Notes: generated from the sequence alone by a model not told the origin. A DNA stretch of 41,509 bases from Necropsobacter massiliensis (GCF_000827595.2 NZ_LN776188.1:1-41509), one strand, 5' to 3'; positions 17,737 through 27,975 are shown, counted from the first letter of the stretch. Program-made: numbers and translations.

Positions 17737-18261
17737 ATGCTTCCACTGCTCGGCATCAGCGGTTACAGCGGCAGCGGCAAAACCACATTACTGGAAAAGC
17801 TGCTGCCGCATTTAGCGCGTTTAGGACTACGCGTTGCGGTTATCAAACACAGCCACCACAATGCGCAGGTGGACAAAGTGGGCAAAGACAGCTGGCGTAT
17901 GAAAGAAGCCGGCGCCACACAGGTTGCCATGGTTTGTGACCAGCGCTGGGCGCTGATGACGGAAACCGCGCAGCCCGTCAGTCTGCACTATCTGGCGCAG
18001 CAATTCGATCCGCAGCTCACTGACTTGATACTGGTCGAAGGATTCAAACAAGAACCTATCGACAAAATTTTGCTGCATCGCCAATCCATGTCCCGTCCTT
18101 TGCCGCAGCCGGACGCATACATGCGGGCGATTGCTACCGATTACCCGCTGCACACGCCTCTGCCACATCTGAATATTAACGATACCGCTCAAATCGCCAC
18201 CTTTATTCTGGATTGGTATCAGCAAAAGTGCGGTGAAAAATCGGATAGTTTTTATGAGTGA
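17737..18261 (+). CDS. mobB: Molybdopterin-guanine dinucleotide biosynthesis adaptor MobB
   Basis: GTP-binding protein that assists MobA; it is helpful but not essential in E. coli. The 174 residues begin with the P-loop GYSGSGKTT (about 9-17), then IKHSHHN and LVEGFK. It lies in the rpoE cluster and not beside mobA. The 3' end contains a full uptake core (18226-18234), translated as KCGEKS, near the C-terminus. Its stop codon overlaps the start region of the downstream transporter gene (ATGAGTGA). Confidence 0.94.
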   Translation: MLPLLGISGYSGSGKTTLLEKLLPHLARLGLRVAVIKHSHHNAQVDKVGKDSWRMKEAGATQVAMVCDQRWALMTETAQPVSLHYLAQQFDPQLTDLILVEGFKQEPIDKILLHRQSMSRPLPQPDAYMRAIATDYPLHTPLPHLNINDTAQIATFILDWYQQKCGEKSDSFYE

Positions 18262-19654
18262 TAGCAAATCCTATCACGGACTGGCGTGGATTGCCGCTAC
18301 TGCATTTTTTATGCAAACGCTGGATGCAACTATTCTGAATACCGCGTTGCCGGCCATTTCTCGCAGTTTGAACGAATCGCCGCTGGAAATGCAAATGGCG
18401 ATTATCAGCTATGCGTTGACCGTCGCGTTGTTTATTCCGCTCAGCGGCTGGCTGGCGGATAAATACGGTACGCTGACAGTTTTCCGACTAGCTGTTGGTA
18501 TCTTTGTGCTGGGGTCAATTGCCTGTGCCACATCCAATTGTCTGAATACGCTGGTTGCTGCCCGCATTTTGCAAGGCTTTGGCGGGGCGCTGATGATGCC
18601 GGTGGCACGCTTGTCGATTATTCGCAGCGTGCCGAAAACCGAGCTGCTCAATGCGTGGAACATTATGGCGATGGCGGGCTTAATCGGTCCGATTTTAGGT
18701 CCGATTCTCGGTGGTTGGCTGGTAACCTACGCTAGTTGGCACTGGATTTTTCTGATTAATATTCCAATCGGATTACTCGGCATCATTATCGCCGGTGCAT
18801 ATATGCCGAACCGCAAAGCCGAAGTGCGTAAGCTAGACTGGGTCGGTTTTATTCTGTTTGCCGGCGGACTGGTGGGCTTAACCCTCGGGCTGGATTTGGT
18901 GGCGGAAAATATGACCTCGGCAATCACCACGTTTTTGATTTTAGCTGTCGGGTTGATGTTTCTGTTCGCTTATTACTTTTATGCGTGCGCCGTGGACAAC
19001 GCTTTATTGCCGTTGGCATTATTCCGGATCCGTACCTTTCGCCTCGGATTTGTCGCCAACTTGTTTATTCGCCTGTGCGGTTCCGGCATTCCGTTTCTGT
19101 TGCCGTTAATGTTACAGGTGGTATTTCATTACAGCGCAGAAATCGCAGGCTGGCTGATGGCACCAATTGCGGTGAGCTCGGTAATGTTAAAGGCGTTTAT
19201 TCGTCGGATTTTGTCCCGTTTCGGCTATAAACACACGCTGATACTGGCGTCGCTCGGCATGAGCATCGTCATCGCCGCAATGAGTCTGTTGCACCAAGCT
19301 ATGCCAGTCTGGCAGATTATCGCTATATTAATCTGTTACGGCGCCTGTATGTCGATTATTTTTACCGCCATTAATACGCTGACCATCAGCGATCTGCCGG
19401 ATCACTACGCCAGCGCGGGATCGACCATGCTAAGTGTGATTCAACAGGTCGGTATCGGAGTCGGCATCGCGGTCTCGTCGGTAATACTTGGCTTATACCG
19501 CAATGCTTTCGGCGACAACGGTGAACAATTACAACAGGCGTTCAGCTATACATTTCTGACCTCAACGGTTTTCGGGCTGGTTTTGATTATCGTATTGTCC
19601 CGCCTGAAAAGCCACGACGGTGAACATTTACAACAACGCAAAGGCAGAACATAA
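18254..19654 (+). CDS. mdtD: Major facilitator superfamily transporter, MdtD-like (DHA2)
   Basis: Inner-membrane drug:H+ antiporter-type carrier. The 466 residues have the DHA2 pattern of 14 predicted membrane spans, motif A-like GWLADKYGT and motif C-like [15 protein letters not shown]. They align with E. coli MdtD throughout ([39 protein letters not shown]). The substrate is not known. I chose the ATG at 18254, overlapping the mobB stop by 8 bases. A GTG at 18233 lies within the uptake sequence of mobB and would add only a short polar stub. It ends one base before pdxH. Confidence 0.88.
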   Translation: MSDSKSYHGLAWIAATAFFMQTLDATILNTALPAISRSLNESPLEMQMAIISYALTVALFIPLSGWLADKYGTLTVFRLAVGIFVLGSIACATSNCLNTLVAARILQGFGGALMMPVARLSIIRSVPKTELLNAWNIMAMAGLIGPILGPILGGWLVTYASWHWIFLINIPIGLLGIIIAGAYMPNRKAEVRKLDWVGFILFAGGLVGLTLGLDLVAENMTSAITTFLILAVGLMFLFAYYFYACAVDNALLPLALFRIRTFRLGFVANLFIRLCGSGIPFLLPLMLQVVFHYSAEIAGWLMAPIAVSSVMLKAFIRRILSRFGYKHTLILASLGMSIVIAAMSLLHQAMPVWQIIAILICYGACMSIIFTAINTLTISDLPDHYASAGSTMLSVIQQVGIGVGIAVSSVILGLYRNAFGDNGEQLQQAFSYTFLTSTVFGLVLIIVLSRLKSHDGEHLQQRKGRT

Positions 19655-19655
19655 C

Positions 19656-20291
19656 ATGGACTTGCATAATATCCGCGAAGAATACAGCAAACAGGAGTTA
19701 TCCAAAAAACAATGTGCCGATAACCCGCTCACACAGCTGGAGCAATGGCTGAATGACGCCATCAAGGCGCAGGTTAACGAACCCACCGCAATGAATCTGG
19801 CAACCGTCGATAGTGACGGAAAACCCAGCAGTCGGATCGTGTTATTGAAAGAAATCAACGCGCAGGGCATTGTCTTTTTTACCAATTATCACAGCCATAA
19901 AGGCAGAGCGATTAGCAGCAATCCCTACGTGGCGCTGAATTTTTTCTGGCCGGAATTGGAACGCCAGATACGCATTGAAGGACGAGCGGAAAAATTGCCA
20001 GCACAGCAGTCGGACGACTATTTTGCCAGCCGCCCTTACACCAGTCGCATCGGTGCTTGGGCTAGCGAACAAAGTGCGGTAATTCCCGGCAAACACAGTT
20101 TACTCAGCAAAGCCGCCCTTATTGCAGCTAAACATCCGCTGCATGTTCCGCGTCCGCCACATTGGGGCGGTTATTTGATCGTGCCGCAGCTAGTAGAATT
20201 CTGGCAAGGACGTCCAAGCCGATTGCACGATCGAATTCGCTATCTGCGCACCGACAACGGTACATGGCAAAAAGACAGATTGTCGCCGTAA
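19656..20291 (+). CDS. pdxH: Pyridoxamine 5'-phosphate oxidase
   Basis: FMN enzyme that oxidises pyridoxine or pyridoxamine 5'-phosphate to pyridoxal 5'-phosphate. The ATG at 19656 gives 211 residues. FMN/substrate motifs are [36 protein letters not shown] and the C-terminal [14 protein letters not shown]. The PLP-dependent enzymes Dat and Ddc encoded further right would use its product. An uptake core at 20072 is read as QSAVI. Last gene of the rightward rpoE cluster; I see no convincing terminator before convergent uxaA. Confidence 0.96.
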   Translation: MDLHNIREEYSKQELSKKQCADNPLTQLEQWLNDAIKAQVNEPTAMNLATVDSDGKPSSRIVLLKEINAQGIVFFTNYHSHKGRAISSNPYVALNFFWPELERQIRIEGRAEKLPAQQSDDYFASRPYTSRIGAWASEQSAVIPGKHSLLSKAALIAAKHPLHVPRPPHWGGYLIVPQLVEFWQGRPSRLHDRIRYLRTDNGTWQKDRLSP

Positions 20292-20384
20292 TGCGCGCAC
20301 CTTAACAAGCCGTAACAGCGGGCGATGCTATTCCGTGACAAATATCATCGCGCCGCGCCATATGGCATTGGCGTCATCGACGAC

Positions 20385-21872
20385 TTATAACGTAACGCCA
20401 GTTTTGAAAATCGCCAGTTCTCGGAATTCGTTCAGTTCGTTTTTGGTCGGTGCGCCGTTGACAATTTCCACCACCAGCGCAATGAAATCTTTTAATAGTT
20501 GTGTCATGGAAACATCGTAAACTAGGCGCCCGGCATCAAAATCAATCCAGTGTTTTTTCTTATGCGCCAGTTCGCTGTTTGTCGCAATTTTTATTGTCGG
20601 AACAAATCCGCCGTAAGGCGTACCGCGTCCGGTGGTAAACAACACAATATGACAGCCAGCACCCGCTAAAGCGCTGGTCGCTACCGCATCGTTGCCCGGT
20701 GCGCTCAATAAATTCAATCCCGCCTGCCGTAATCGCTCACCGTATCGCAACACATCAACGACCTGACTGTTGCCCGCTTTCTGAGTACAACCGAGGGATT
20801 TATCCTCCAACGTAGTGATGCCGCCGGCTTTATTGCCCGGTGATGGGTTTTCATAAATCGGCTGTCGGTGGCGGATAAAATACTGTTTAAAATCATTTAT
20901 CATTTGTACGGTTTTATGGAAAACCGCCTCGTTGCGACAATGGCTCATCAGAATACGTTCCGCGCCGAACATTTCCGGCACCTCGGTTAACACCGTAGTA
21001 CCGCCGTGGCTGATTAAATAGTCGGAAAACCGACCCAACATTGGATTCGCCGTAATGCCGGAAAAGCCATCCGAACCGCCGCACTCTAAGCCGAATTTTA
21101 CTTCGCTCAGCATACCTGGCCGACGGCGGTCATAACGCATGGTCTGATAAAGGCGCTCCAATAACGCCAATCCGCCTTCCACTTCGTCATCATCATGCTG
21201 ACAAACCATAAATTTTACTCGGTTTTCATCATATTCGCCGAGACTGTCACGAAATGCGCCGACTTGATTATTTTCACAACCCAGTCCGATCACCAGCACC
21301 GCGCCGGCGTTCGGGTGTTTCACCATATTCTGTAACATCACTTTGGTGTTTTCGTGATCATCGCCCAACTGCGAACAGCCGTAACTGTGATTAAAGGTGA
21401 AAACACCGTCGATATCTGCCAAAGCATGTCGCTGCATAAAACGTTTTCTAATTTGATTAGCGATACCCACCACACAGCCTACCGTCGGCACAATCCACAG
21501 TTCGTTGCGCACGCCAATATCGCCATTTGGGCGCCGATAAATCTGCACCGCACAATCCGGCAACTGCGGCGCAAGCGCCGTTGATGTCGGCAAATACCGG
21601 TAATCATTAATCTCGCTTAAATTGGTTTTGACATTATGGGTATGCGCATGCTCGCCGGGCTGAATATCCGTTCGCGCATGACCAATCGAATAGCCGTATT
21701 TCACTACATTGCTGTCTTTGGCGATGGGACATAGCGCAAATTTATGCCCCCTGCCGATATCTGAAAGCAGTGTGACGGTTTGCCCGTCAACCTCCAGCGA
21801 CGTTCCACGCGCCAGATCCTGCAACGCCACCGCCACATTATCCGCCGCACGGATTTTGATAAACCGCTTCAT
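20385..21872 (-). CDS. uxaA: Altronate dehydratase
   Basis: Converts D-altronate to 2-keto-3-deoxy-D-gluconate, the last step of the galacturonate branch encoded here. Starting at 21872 gives 495 residues, equal to E. coli UxaA. The N-terminal SAF-type domain (about 1-85) starts MKRFIKIRAADNVAVAL. The catalytic part holds NELWIVPTVGCV, HSYGCSQLGDDH and GLECGGSDGFSG, with conserved Cys/His positions for the metal centre. It starts 2 bases after the uxaB stop. The enzymes for the next steps (KDG kinase and aldolase) are not in the window. Confidence 0.96.
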   Translation of the reverse strand: MKRFIKIRAADNVAVALQDLARGTSLEVDGQTVTLLSDIGRGHKFALCPIAKDSNVVKYGYSIGHARTDIQPGEHAHTHNVKTNLSEINDYRYLPTSTALAPQLPDCAVQIYRRPNGDIGVRNELWIVPTVGCVVGIANQIRKRFMQRHALADIDGVFTFNHSYGCSQLGDDHENTKVMLQNMVKHPNAGAVLVIGLGCENNQVGAFRDSLGEYDENRVKFMVCQHDDDEVEGGLALLERLYQTMRYDRRRPGMLSEVKFGLECGGSDGFSGITANPMLGRFSDYLISHGGTTVLTEVPEMFGAERILMSHCRNEAVFHKTVQMINDFKQYFIRHRQPIYENPSPGNKAGGITTLEDKSLGCTQKAGNSQVVDVLRYGERLRQAGLNLLSAPGNDAVATSALAGAGCHIVLFTTGRGTPYGGFVPTIKIATNSELAHKKKHWIDFDAGRLVYDVSMTQLLKDFIALVVEIVNGAPTKNELNEFRELAIFKTGVTL

Positions 21873-21874
21873 AA

Positions 21875-23332
21875 TCAATCTCCGCAATAATGTGCCAGCG
21901 CCGCTCTCATGCCTTTTTCCAGAATCATATTCAGCTGTTCTGCTACCCGCTCAACTAACTGCGGCACTTGAGTTAAATCCTGTTGCCAATGGTCTTTCTG
22001 CTGCAAGACGTGCTGTACCAATTGATACAGCGTTAAATCGCCGTCGGCAAACTGTCGCCACCATTGTTTATAGCGCGTCAACCAGATCGCATCGTCTTGT
22101 AGCACAATCGGCTGACCATTGCGTTCACCGCGATAAAACGCAATTAATGCCGCCAGTGCAAAGGTCAAGTGCGGTGGTAATTTTTGATATTTCCGCACAT
22201 AAGCCAATAACTGCGGTAAATTGCGGGTACGGTATTTGGTCATACTGTTTAAGGCAATAGACAACAATTGATGCTGAATAAACGGATTTTGGAAACGTTT
22301 GATGACCGCTTCGGCAAATTGCCGTAGCTCATCTTGCGGCAGAGAAAGCACAGGAATAATCTCATTTTCCACCGCACTTTGCACAAATCGACGTAGTGCC
22401 GGATCATTCATCGCCGCGCCCACCGTATCCACCCCGGCAAGATATGCCACCGGAACCAACGCCGTATGCGCGCCGTTTAAAATCGCAACTTTACGCTCTT
22501 TATAGGGTTTGATGTCGTCCACGATTAATACGTTTAAATTCGCTTGATCCAAACGCAACATTTGGGTTAGCGATTGTGGTCCTTGAATCACGAACAGATA
22601 AAAATACTCCGCCGTATCCAAAAAACTATCTTGATAGCCCAATTCCGCTTCCAGTTCAGCAACTTCGTTGCGCGGATAACCGGTTACAATCCGATCAACC
22701 AACGTGGAACAGAACGTATTCGCCGTTTCCAACCATTGCATAAATTCGTCAGAAAGCTGCCATTCGCGAGCATATTTCAAGACTAACGCCTTTAGCTGCT
22801 CGCCGTTATAGTCGATTAACTCACACGGCAGCAAAACAAAGCCCTGATGCACATCACCGCCCGCCGCAGTAAAACGCTCAAACAGCAAACGGGTTAATTT
22901 AGCCGGATAGCTGACCGGCGGGCGATCGTCAAAACGGTCGCCTTCATGATAACTAATGCCAGCTTCAGTGGTATTGGAAAAAATAAATTTAATCTCCGGA
23001 TTGTGCGCCAGCGCCAAATAGTCGTCATAATGCTGATAAATATTGATTTCATTATTCACCGAACGGATGATACGGCTTTGCTTCACCACTTCGCCGTTTT
23101 CATTCAAACCACGGATAATCGTGGTATATAGCCCGTCCTGCATATTCAGCAGCGGTGGAAAATCGGTATTAATCGGGCGCACAATCACCACCCCGGCATT
23201 TAAATCGGTTTGCTCATTCAGCACATCAATCTGCCAATCGATAAAAGCGCGCAGAAAATTGCCTTCACCAAATTGAATGATTTTGGTCGGATATTGTTTA
23301 CCGGGAAAGTGGGTTCTGTTTAGGGGGATCAT
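21875..23332 (-). CDS. uxaB: Tagaturonate reductase
   Basis: NADH-dependent enzyme of the mannitol dehydrogenase family that reduces D-tagaturonate to D-altronate. The 485 residues (E. coli UxaB 483) begin with the dinucleotide-binding segment [16 protein letters not shown]. They contain [11 protein letters not shown] and the catalytic-domain motif [21 protein letters not shown], where the Lys and Asn are conserved in the family. It has a GGAG ribosome-binding site and lies 18 bases after uxaC and 2 bases before uxaA. Two uptake cores are embedded (22167, 22371). Confidence 0.96.
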   Translation of the reverse strand: MIPLNRTHFPGKQYPTKIIQFGEGNFLRAFIDWQIDVLNEQTDLNAGVVIVRPINTDFPPLLNMQDGLYTTIIRGLNENGEVVKQSRIIRSVNNEINIYQHYDDYLALAHNPEIKFIFSNTTEAGISYHEGDRFDDRPPVSYPAKLTRLLFERFTAAGGDVHQGFVLLPCELIDYNGEQLKALVLKYAREWQLSDEFMQWLETANTFCSTLVDRIVTGYPRNEVAELEAELGYQDSFLDTAEYFYLFVIQGPQSLTQMLRLDQANLNVLIVDDIKPYKERKVAILNGAHTALVPVAYLAGVDTVGAAMNDPALRRFVQSAVENEIIPVLSLPQDELRQFAEAVIKRFQNPFIQHQLLSIALNSMTKYRTRNLPQLLAYVRKYQKLPPHLTFALAALIAFYRGERNGQPIVLQDDAIWLTRYKQWWRQFADGDLTLYQLVQHVLQQKDHWQQDLTQVPQLVERVAEQLNMILEKGMRAALAHYCGD

Positions 23333-23350
23333 TTCGTTATTCTCCTGCGG

Positions 23351-24763
23351 TTAATTTAGCTCAATTCCAAAATAGTTTTTCGCATTATCGAAACAAATAT
23401 CTGTTACCATTTGTCCCAATAGTTGAATATCTTTTGGTGCTTCTCCGTCACGCACCCAATGACCGATCATCCGACACAGAATACGGCGGAAATATTCATG
23501 GCGAGTATAGGACAAAAAACTACGGCTGTCGGTTAGCATACCGACGAAATGGCGTAGCAAACCTAACTGGCTGAGTTGAGTCAGCTGGCGAATCATGCCG
23601 TCTTTCTGATCATTAAACCACCAACCGGAACCGAACTGCATTTTAGATTTAATACCTGCCTGCTGAAAGTTGCCTAACATCGTCGCCAACACTTCGTTAT
23701 CGCGCGGATTTAGGCAATATAGAATGGTTTTCGGTAACATATTATTGCTACCTTGTGCGTCCAATAAACAGGAAAGCGCCTGTGCGACAGGTTCGTCATT
23801 AATAGAATCAAACCCGGTATCTGGACCTAACTGTCTGAACATCAAAGAATTATTATTTCTTAATGCGCCGATATGGTATTGCTGCACCCAATTGCGTTTA
23901 TGATATTCTGCACCGAGAAAAACCAGTACGGCGGTTTTAAATTTCGCTATCTGTGAGCTATCCAGCTTCTCACCGGACAGTCTTGCCGCCAGAATTTGAT
24001 TCAATTCCCGCTCCGTTGCGTTTTCATATAACACTACGTCCAGCGCATGATCCGAAACTTTGCAACCGTGCTGTGCAAAGTAATCGATGCGTTTTACCAA
24101 AGCACTGCATAAATCGGCAAAGGATTTAATTTCAATATCTGCCGCCACACCGAGTTTTTGTATATAGTTATTAAAGGTATCCTGTTCAATATTAAAGGAT
24201 TTATCCGGACGAAAGCTTGGTGCCACTTTAGTTTTAAAGTTTTTATCCTGCGCAATAATTTCATGGTACTCCAGACTGTCTATGGGATCGTCCGTAGTGC
24301 CGATAAATTTTACGTTCATGCGGGCAATAATACCTTTAGCGGAAAAATCTTCCTGCTGTAAAAGTGCGGTGCATTTATCCCAAATTTCTTTACCCGTTTG
24401 CGACGATAATAATGTACCGGTAATACCGAACGGACGGCGTAATTCCAGGTGTGTCCAATGATATAATGGATTTCCTATGGTGTAAGGTACGGTTTCACAC
24501 CAAGCCTGAAATTTCTCATAATCAGTGGCGTCCCCGGTGCAAAAACGTTCATCAATACCATGAGTACGCATTGCACGCCATTTATAGTGATCACCTTTCA
24601 GCCAGATGTCATACAGGTTTTTAAATCGATAGTCGTCAGCAATTTGTTTCGGCGGCAAATGACAATGATAATCAAAAATAGGCTGATTCTCCGCATAATT
24701 AAAAAATAATTCTTTTGCAATATCAGTATCCAGTAGGAATTCTTCAGTTAAAAAGCTGCTCAT
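23351..24763 (-). CDS. uxaC: Uronate isomerase
   Basis: Isomerises D-glucuronate to D-fructuronate and D-galacturonate to D-tagaturonate. The start at 24763 follows a GGAGAAACCAA leader and gives 470 residues, equal to E. coli UxaC; a start at 24793 would add ten residues with no clear Shine-Dalgarno. The amidohydrolase-fold motif FDYHCHLPP is near residues 30-37. The closing block [23 protein letters not shown] is typical of the family. First gene of uxaCBA. No fructuronate reductase or mannonate dehydratase is nearby, so the window by itself completes only the galacturonate branch. Confidence 0.96.
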   Translation of the reverse strand: MSSFLTEEFLLDTDIAKELFFNYAENQPIFDYHCHLPPKQIADDYRFKNLYDIWLKGDHYKWRAMRTHGIDERFCTGDATDYEKFQAWCETVPYTIGNPLYHWTHLELRRPFGITGTLLSSQTGKEIWDKCTALLQQEDFSAKGIIARMNVKFIGTTDDPIDSLEYHEIIAQDKNFKTKVAPSFRPDKSFNIEQDTFNNYIQKLGVAADIEIKSFADLCSALVKRIDYFAQHGCKVSDHALDVVLYENATERELNQILAARLSGEKLDSSQIAKFKTAVLVFLGAEYHKRNWVQQYHIGALRNNNSLMFRQLGPDTGFDSINDEPVAQALSCLLDAQGSNNMLPKTILYCLNPRDNEVLATMLGNFQQAGIKSKMQFGSGWWFNDQKDGMIRQLTQLSQLGLLRHFVGMLTDSRSFLSYTRHEYFRRILCRMIGHWVRDGEAPKDIQLLGQMVTDICFDNAKNYFGIELN

Positions 24764-24799
24764 TTGGTTTCTCCATATTATGCCATGTATCACTAACGC

Positions 24800-24817
24800 A
24801 ATATGTTATACCAAAAC
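24800..24817. promoter_or_regulatory. Candidate ExuR operator 1 (uxaC side)
   Basis: AATATGTTATACCAAAAC matches the E. coli ExuR/UxuR palindrome (AAATTGGTATACCAATTT) at about 12 of 18 positions, with an intact right half TATACCAA. It lies 37-54 bases upstream of the uxaC ATG, and an ExuR homologue is encoded 3 kb away. Confidence 0.5.
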
Positions 24818-24840
24818 AAGATCTGTAATAGCTATTTTTT

Positions 24841-24856
24841 TGTGACACAAGTCTCA
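24841..24856. promoter_or_regulatory. Candidate CRP-cAMP site in the uxaC/TRAP intergenic region
   Basis: TGTGA-CACAAG-TCTCA fits TGTGA-N6-TCACA with one mismatch. It sits in the middle of the divergent promoter region, between the two candidate ExuR sites. This fits catabolite control of a sugar-acid regulon. Confidence 0.6.
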
Positions 24857-24863
24857 ATTTAAG

Positions 24864-24883
24864 AAATTTGTATGATATGTTTT
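24864..24883. promoter_or_regulatory. Candidate ExuR operator 2 (transporter side)
   Basis: AAATTTGTATGATATGTTTT matches the ExuR/UxuR consensus at about 12 of 18 positions. The left half is good and the right half degenerate. It lies about 108 bases upstream of the solute-binding protein gene. Confidence 0.35.
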
Positions 24884-24990
24884 TATATTTAAATGATAGG
24901 ATTCACAGTGTCACCAATTTATGTCAACTGTTCCGCTATAGTTAGACATAGTGTAATGAAACTGTCAGATACCCTAATCCGGAGATTATT

Positions 24991-25977
24991 ATGAAACTTA
25001 ACAAATTATTTTTGTCCAGTTTATGTGTTGCATTACCGATTTTTACGCTCTCATCTAACGCATTTGCAGCAAAAATCACCTTAAAGCTAGCACATAACCT
25101 TGAGCAATCTCACGTCGTCCATCAAGCCTTATCCGAAATGGCGAAAGAAGTGCAAAAAAAATCAAACGGAGAATTAAAAATTCGCATCTATCCAAGCGGT
25201 CAAATGGGTGGTCCGCGAGAAACTATCGAGTTAATTCAAAATGATGCGTTAGATATGACGAAAGCCAGTGCCAGTGAAATGGAGTCTTTCGTGAAGGAAT
25301 TTTCTGTATTCAGCTGCCCATATTTATTCGACGATGAAAACCACTTCAAGAAAGTCTTATTCGGCGACATAGGTAAGACCCTTGCGGATAAAACCCAAAA
25401 GAGCGGTTTTAATATTATTGCATCTTATGTCGCCGGTACTCGCAGTTTCTATGCGAAAAAACCTATTCGCTCGCCGGTAGATATGAAGGGGTTAAAAATT
25501 CGTGTCGTTTCTACACCAACAACCAATAAAATGATTGAATTATTGGGAGCCTCTCCCGCACCTATTCCATTCGGTGAAGTCTACACCGCATTACAACAAG
25601 GAGTGATCGATGGCGCGGAAAATAATATTCCCTCTTACTATCAGACTAGACACGTTGAAGTAGCAAAATTCTATATAGAAGATCAGCATACCAGCGTACC
25701 TGACTATCTGATTATTTCCTCTAAAACTTGGGCTAAATTGGATGATAACCAGAAAAAAATCTTAGCGGAGGCGGCTAAAAATTCCGAAATTTATCAGCAA
25801 AAACTATGGGATGAAGAAACAGCTCGTTCTCGTGCAGAAGCAGAAAAAGTCGGTGCTACCTTTATTCAGGTGGATAAACAACCGTTCCGTAATGCACTGC
25901 AACCGCTATATTCTGAATTTGCCAAGAATCCAGAGTTGGAAAAAATTATTGATGCCATCAAAGCACAGGGAAAATAA
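24991..25977 (+). CDS. TRAP transporter solute-binding protein (DctP family), probably for hexuronates
   Basis: Periplasmic receptor of a sodium-driven TRAP transporter. The 328 residues have a signal peptide (about 1-26, NAFA/A). The DctP fold follows, with the block MKGLKIRVVSTP, where R171 corresponds to the conserved carboxylate-binding arginine. GEVYTALQQGVIDGAENN is the family's helix/hinge signature. The position between uxaCBA and exuR makes galacturonate or glucuronate the likely ligand; that is inference from context. It would replace the ExuT-type carrier used by E. coli. The coding sequence looks A/T-rich compared with its neighbours and carries no uptake core. Confidence 0.92.
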   Translation: MKLNKLFLSSLCVALPIFTLSSNAFAAKITLKLAHNLEQSHVVHQALSEMAKEVQKKSNGELKIRIYPSGQMGGPRETIELIQNDALDMTKASASEMESFVKEFSVFSCPYLFDDENHFKKVLFGDIGKTLADKTQKSGFNIIASYVAGTRSFYAKKPIRSPVDMKGLKIRVVSTPTTNKMIELLGASPAPIPFGEVYTALQQGVIDGAENNIPSYYQTRHVEVAKFYIEDQHTSVPDYLIISSKTWAKLDDNQKKILAEAAKNSEIYQQKLWDEETARSRAEAEKVGATFIQVDKQPFRNALQPLYSEFAKNPELEKIIDAIKAQGK

Positions 25978-25984
25978 TACGCTT

Positions 25985-26013
25985 ACCTCCTTATCACATA
26001 CGATAAGGAGGGT
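25985..26013 (+). other. Intercistronic stem-loop in the TRAP operon
   Basis: A perfect 10-bp stem (CCTCCTTATC 25986-25995 with GATAAGGAGG 26002-26011) has a 6-base loop and no following T-run. It lies 8 bases after the binding-protein stop and 35 bases before the small permease gene. Such elements often protect upstream mRNA, so binding protein would be made in excess of permease (inference). Confidence 0.7.
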
Positions 26014-26048
26014 TCAACACAATTGTTTTAATTATTTGGGGTGAATCA

Positions 26049-26540
26049 ATGCTATTAGAGAAATTAAAAAAACCGGTTGATACGTTTATTTCAACCTTTT
26101 CCATCATTGTAATGGTTCTTCTGGTAATTTGTGTCACATGGCAGGTTTTTAGCCGCTATGTCCTACAAATACCGAGTACCATAACTGATGAAGTTGCCCG
26201 CTTCAGTATGATTTGGGTCGGCTTATTAGGAGCAGCTTATACTGTCGGACTGCAAAAACATTTATCCATCGACTTATTTACACACAATCTAACTCACCGT
26301 AAAAAAGCCATTAGTAATATTTTCATTAACATTTGTATTTTCGCTTTTTCACTTGGCGTTATGGTATTCGGCGGCTTCACTCTGATTACCAATGTTTATA
26401 ACTCCGGTCAGATTTCCCCGTCAATGCAAATTCCGATGGCTTATATTTATGTCGCACTACCGCTCAGCGGTATTTTAATGCTGTTTTACAGCACATTATT
26501 TCTAATAGAAAATATCTCGGCTTTAAAGGAGAATAAATAA
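26049..26540 (+). CDS. TRAP transporter small permease (DctQ family)
   Basis: The 163-residue membrane subunit has four predicted spans (about 15-37, 50-68, 88-110, 128-150). The DctQ-type block ITDEVARFSMIWVGLLGAAY follows the first span. It pairs with the large permease to form the membrane complex. Its stop codon overlaps the start of the large subunit (TAATG), indicating translational coupling. Confidence 0.92.
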   Translation: MLLEKLKKPVDTFISTFSIIVMVLLVICVTWQVFSRYVLQIPSTITDEVARFSMIWVGLLGAAYTVGLQKHLSIDLFTHNLTHRKKAISNIFINICIFAFSLGVMVFGGFTLITNVYNSGQISPSMQIPMAYIYVALPLSGILMLFYSTLFLIENISALKENK

Positions 26541-27856
26541 TGGAATGGCTACTTAACTGGGAATGGTTTGTTCCTTTGCTGATGTTTTCATCTTTTTTCA
26601 TATTGGTCTTTCTCGGCGTACCAATTTCATTTTCTATTGGTATCGCGACTATTTTAGCCGCCTCTTTTATGCTGCCGTTTAAGACAACCATGATCGTCTC
26701 CGGACAAAAAATCGCTACAGGACTGGATAGTTTTTCGTTACTCGCCATTCCATTCTTCATTCTTGCTGGCTCATTGATGAACAGCGGCGGTATTGCCACT
26801 CGTCTGATTAATTTCTCCCAAGTATTGGTTGGTCGTATTCCCGGCTCCTTGGGCCATGTTAACGTCATGGCGAATATGATGTTCGGCTCTATTTCCGGTT
26901 CTGCCGTTGCCGCAGCGGCCGCCGTAGGCGGTACAATGGCACCATTGCAAAAGAAAGCTGGTTACGATCCGGCATATTCTGCAGCGATTAACGTGACTTC
27001 CTGTATCAGCGGGCTTTTAATCCCTCCCTCTAACGTAATGATCGTATATGCCCTAACCGCCGGAGGTATTTCTGTTGCCACTCTCTTTATGGCCGGCTAT
27101 ATTCCGGGCCTTATGATGGGTCTCGGGATCATGATCGTTAACTATGTTATTGCGAAAAAACGTAACTATCCCGTATCGGAGAAGCCGACACTGGCATTAA
27201 TCATTAAATACGCACTGGAAGCCATTCCAAGCCTGTTAATGGTGGTTGTGGTTATCGGTGGAATCTTGGGCGGCATATTTACCGCAACCGAAGCCTCTGC
27301 CATTGCGGTAGTCTATACCTTTGTATTATCTGTGATTATTTACCGTGAAATTAGATTGTCACAATTACCGAAAATTATCCTGGACTCCGTGGTAACTACT
27401 GCAATCGTCCTCTTTCTGATCGGCGTATCCGTTGCAATGTCTTGGGCAATGACCAATGCTGATATTCCTTACATGGTGAACGAATTACTGATTAGTGTAT
27501 CCGACAACCTTATCGTTATTTTACTGATTATCAATGTACTGTTATTACTTATCGGCGTATTCATGGATATGACACCGGCCGTGCTAATCTTTACCCCGAT
27601 TTTCTTACCTATCGTAAACGAACTAGGCATGGATCCAGTACACTTCGGAATAATGATGATTTTCAACCTCTGTATCGGATTATGTACTCCGCCGGTAGGT
27701 AGCGCCTTATTCGTCGGCTGTTCCGTTTCCGGAGTAAAATTACAGGATTTAATTAAACCGATGCTACCGTTTTTTGCGGTTTTACTCATTACATTATTTC
27801 TAGTAACCTACATACCACAACTGTCATTATTCCTACCAAAATTACTAGGTATATGA
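26540..27856 (+). CDS. TRAP transporter large permease (DctM family)
   Basis: The 438-residue transport subunit has about a dozen hydrophobic spans. DctM features are visible: LAGSLMNSGGIATRLI, the GSISGSAVAAAAAVGG stretch, SCISGLLIPPSNVMIVYA and, near the end, NLCIGLCTPPVGSALFVG. These repeated re-entrant-hairpin motifs carry sodium and substrate in the family. It completes a classical three-gene P-Q-M TRAP operon. The arrangement next to a GntR regulator resembles the H. influenzae HI0050-HI0052/uxuR region. Confidence 0.94.
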   Translation: MEWLLNWEWFVPLLMFSSFFILVFLGVPISFSIGIATILAASFMLPFKTTMIVSGQKIATGLDSFSLLAIPFFILAGSLMNSGGIATRLINFSQVLVGRIPGSLGHVNVMANMMFGSISGSAVAAAAAVGGTMAPLQKKAGYDPAYSAAINVTSCISGLLIPPSNVMIVYALTAGGISVATLFMAGYIPGLMMGLGIMIVNYVIAKKRNYPVSEKPTLALIIKYALEAIPSLLMVVVVIGGILGGIFTATEASAIAVVYTFVLSVIIYREIRLSQLPKIILDSVVTTAIVLFLIGVSVAMSWAMTNADIPYMVNELLISVSDNLIVILLIINVLLLLIGVFMDMTPAVLIFTPIFLPIVNELGMDPVHFGIMMIFNLCIGLCTPPVGSALFVGCSVSGVKLQDLIKPMLPFFAVLLITLFLVTYIPQLSLFLPKLLGI

Positions 27857-27868
27857 TAACTCTGAAAG

Positions 27869-27900
27869 ATTGCCGTTATCTATTACAAGATATCGGCAAT
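27869..27900 (+). terminator. Possible terminator after the TRAP operon
   Basis: A stem of 12 positions with one T-T mismatch (27869-27880 with 27889-27900) and an 8-base loop, but no T-run follows. Readthrough into exuR is possible. Confidence 0.45.
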
Positions 27901-27975
27901 TACGCATATAATATTCTTACAATTCAATCAGGCTATGTTACAATTCAGACATTAATTATCCAGTAAGTACAATCT

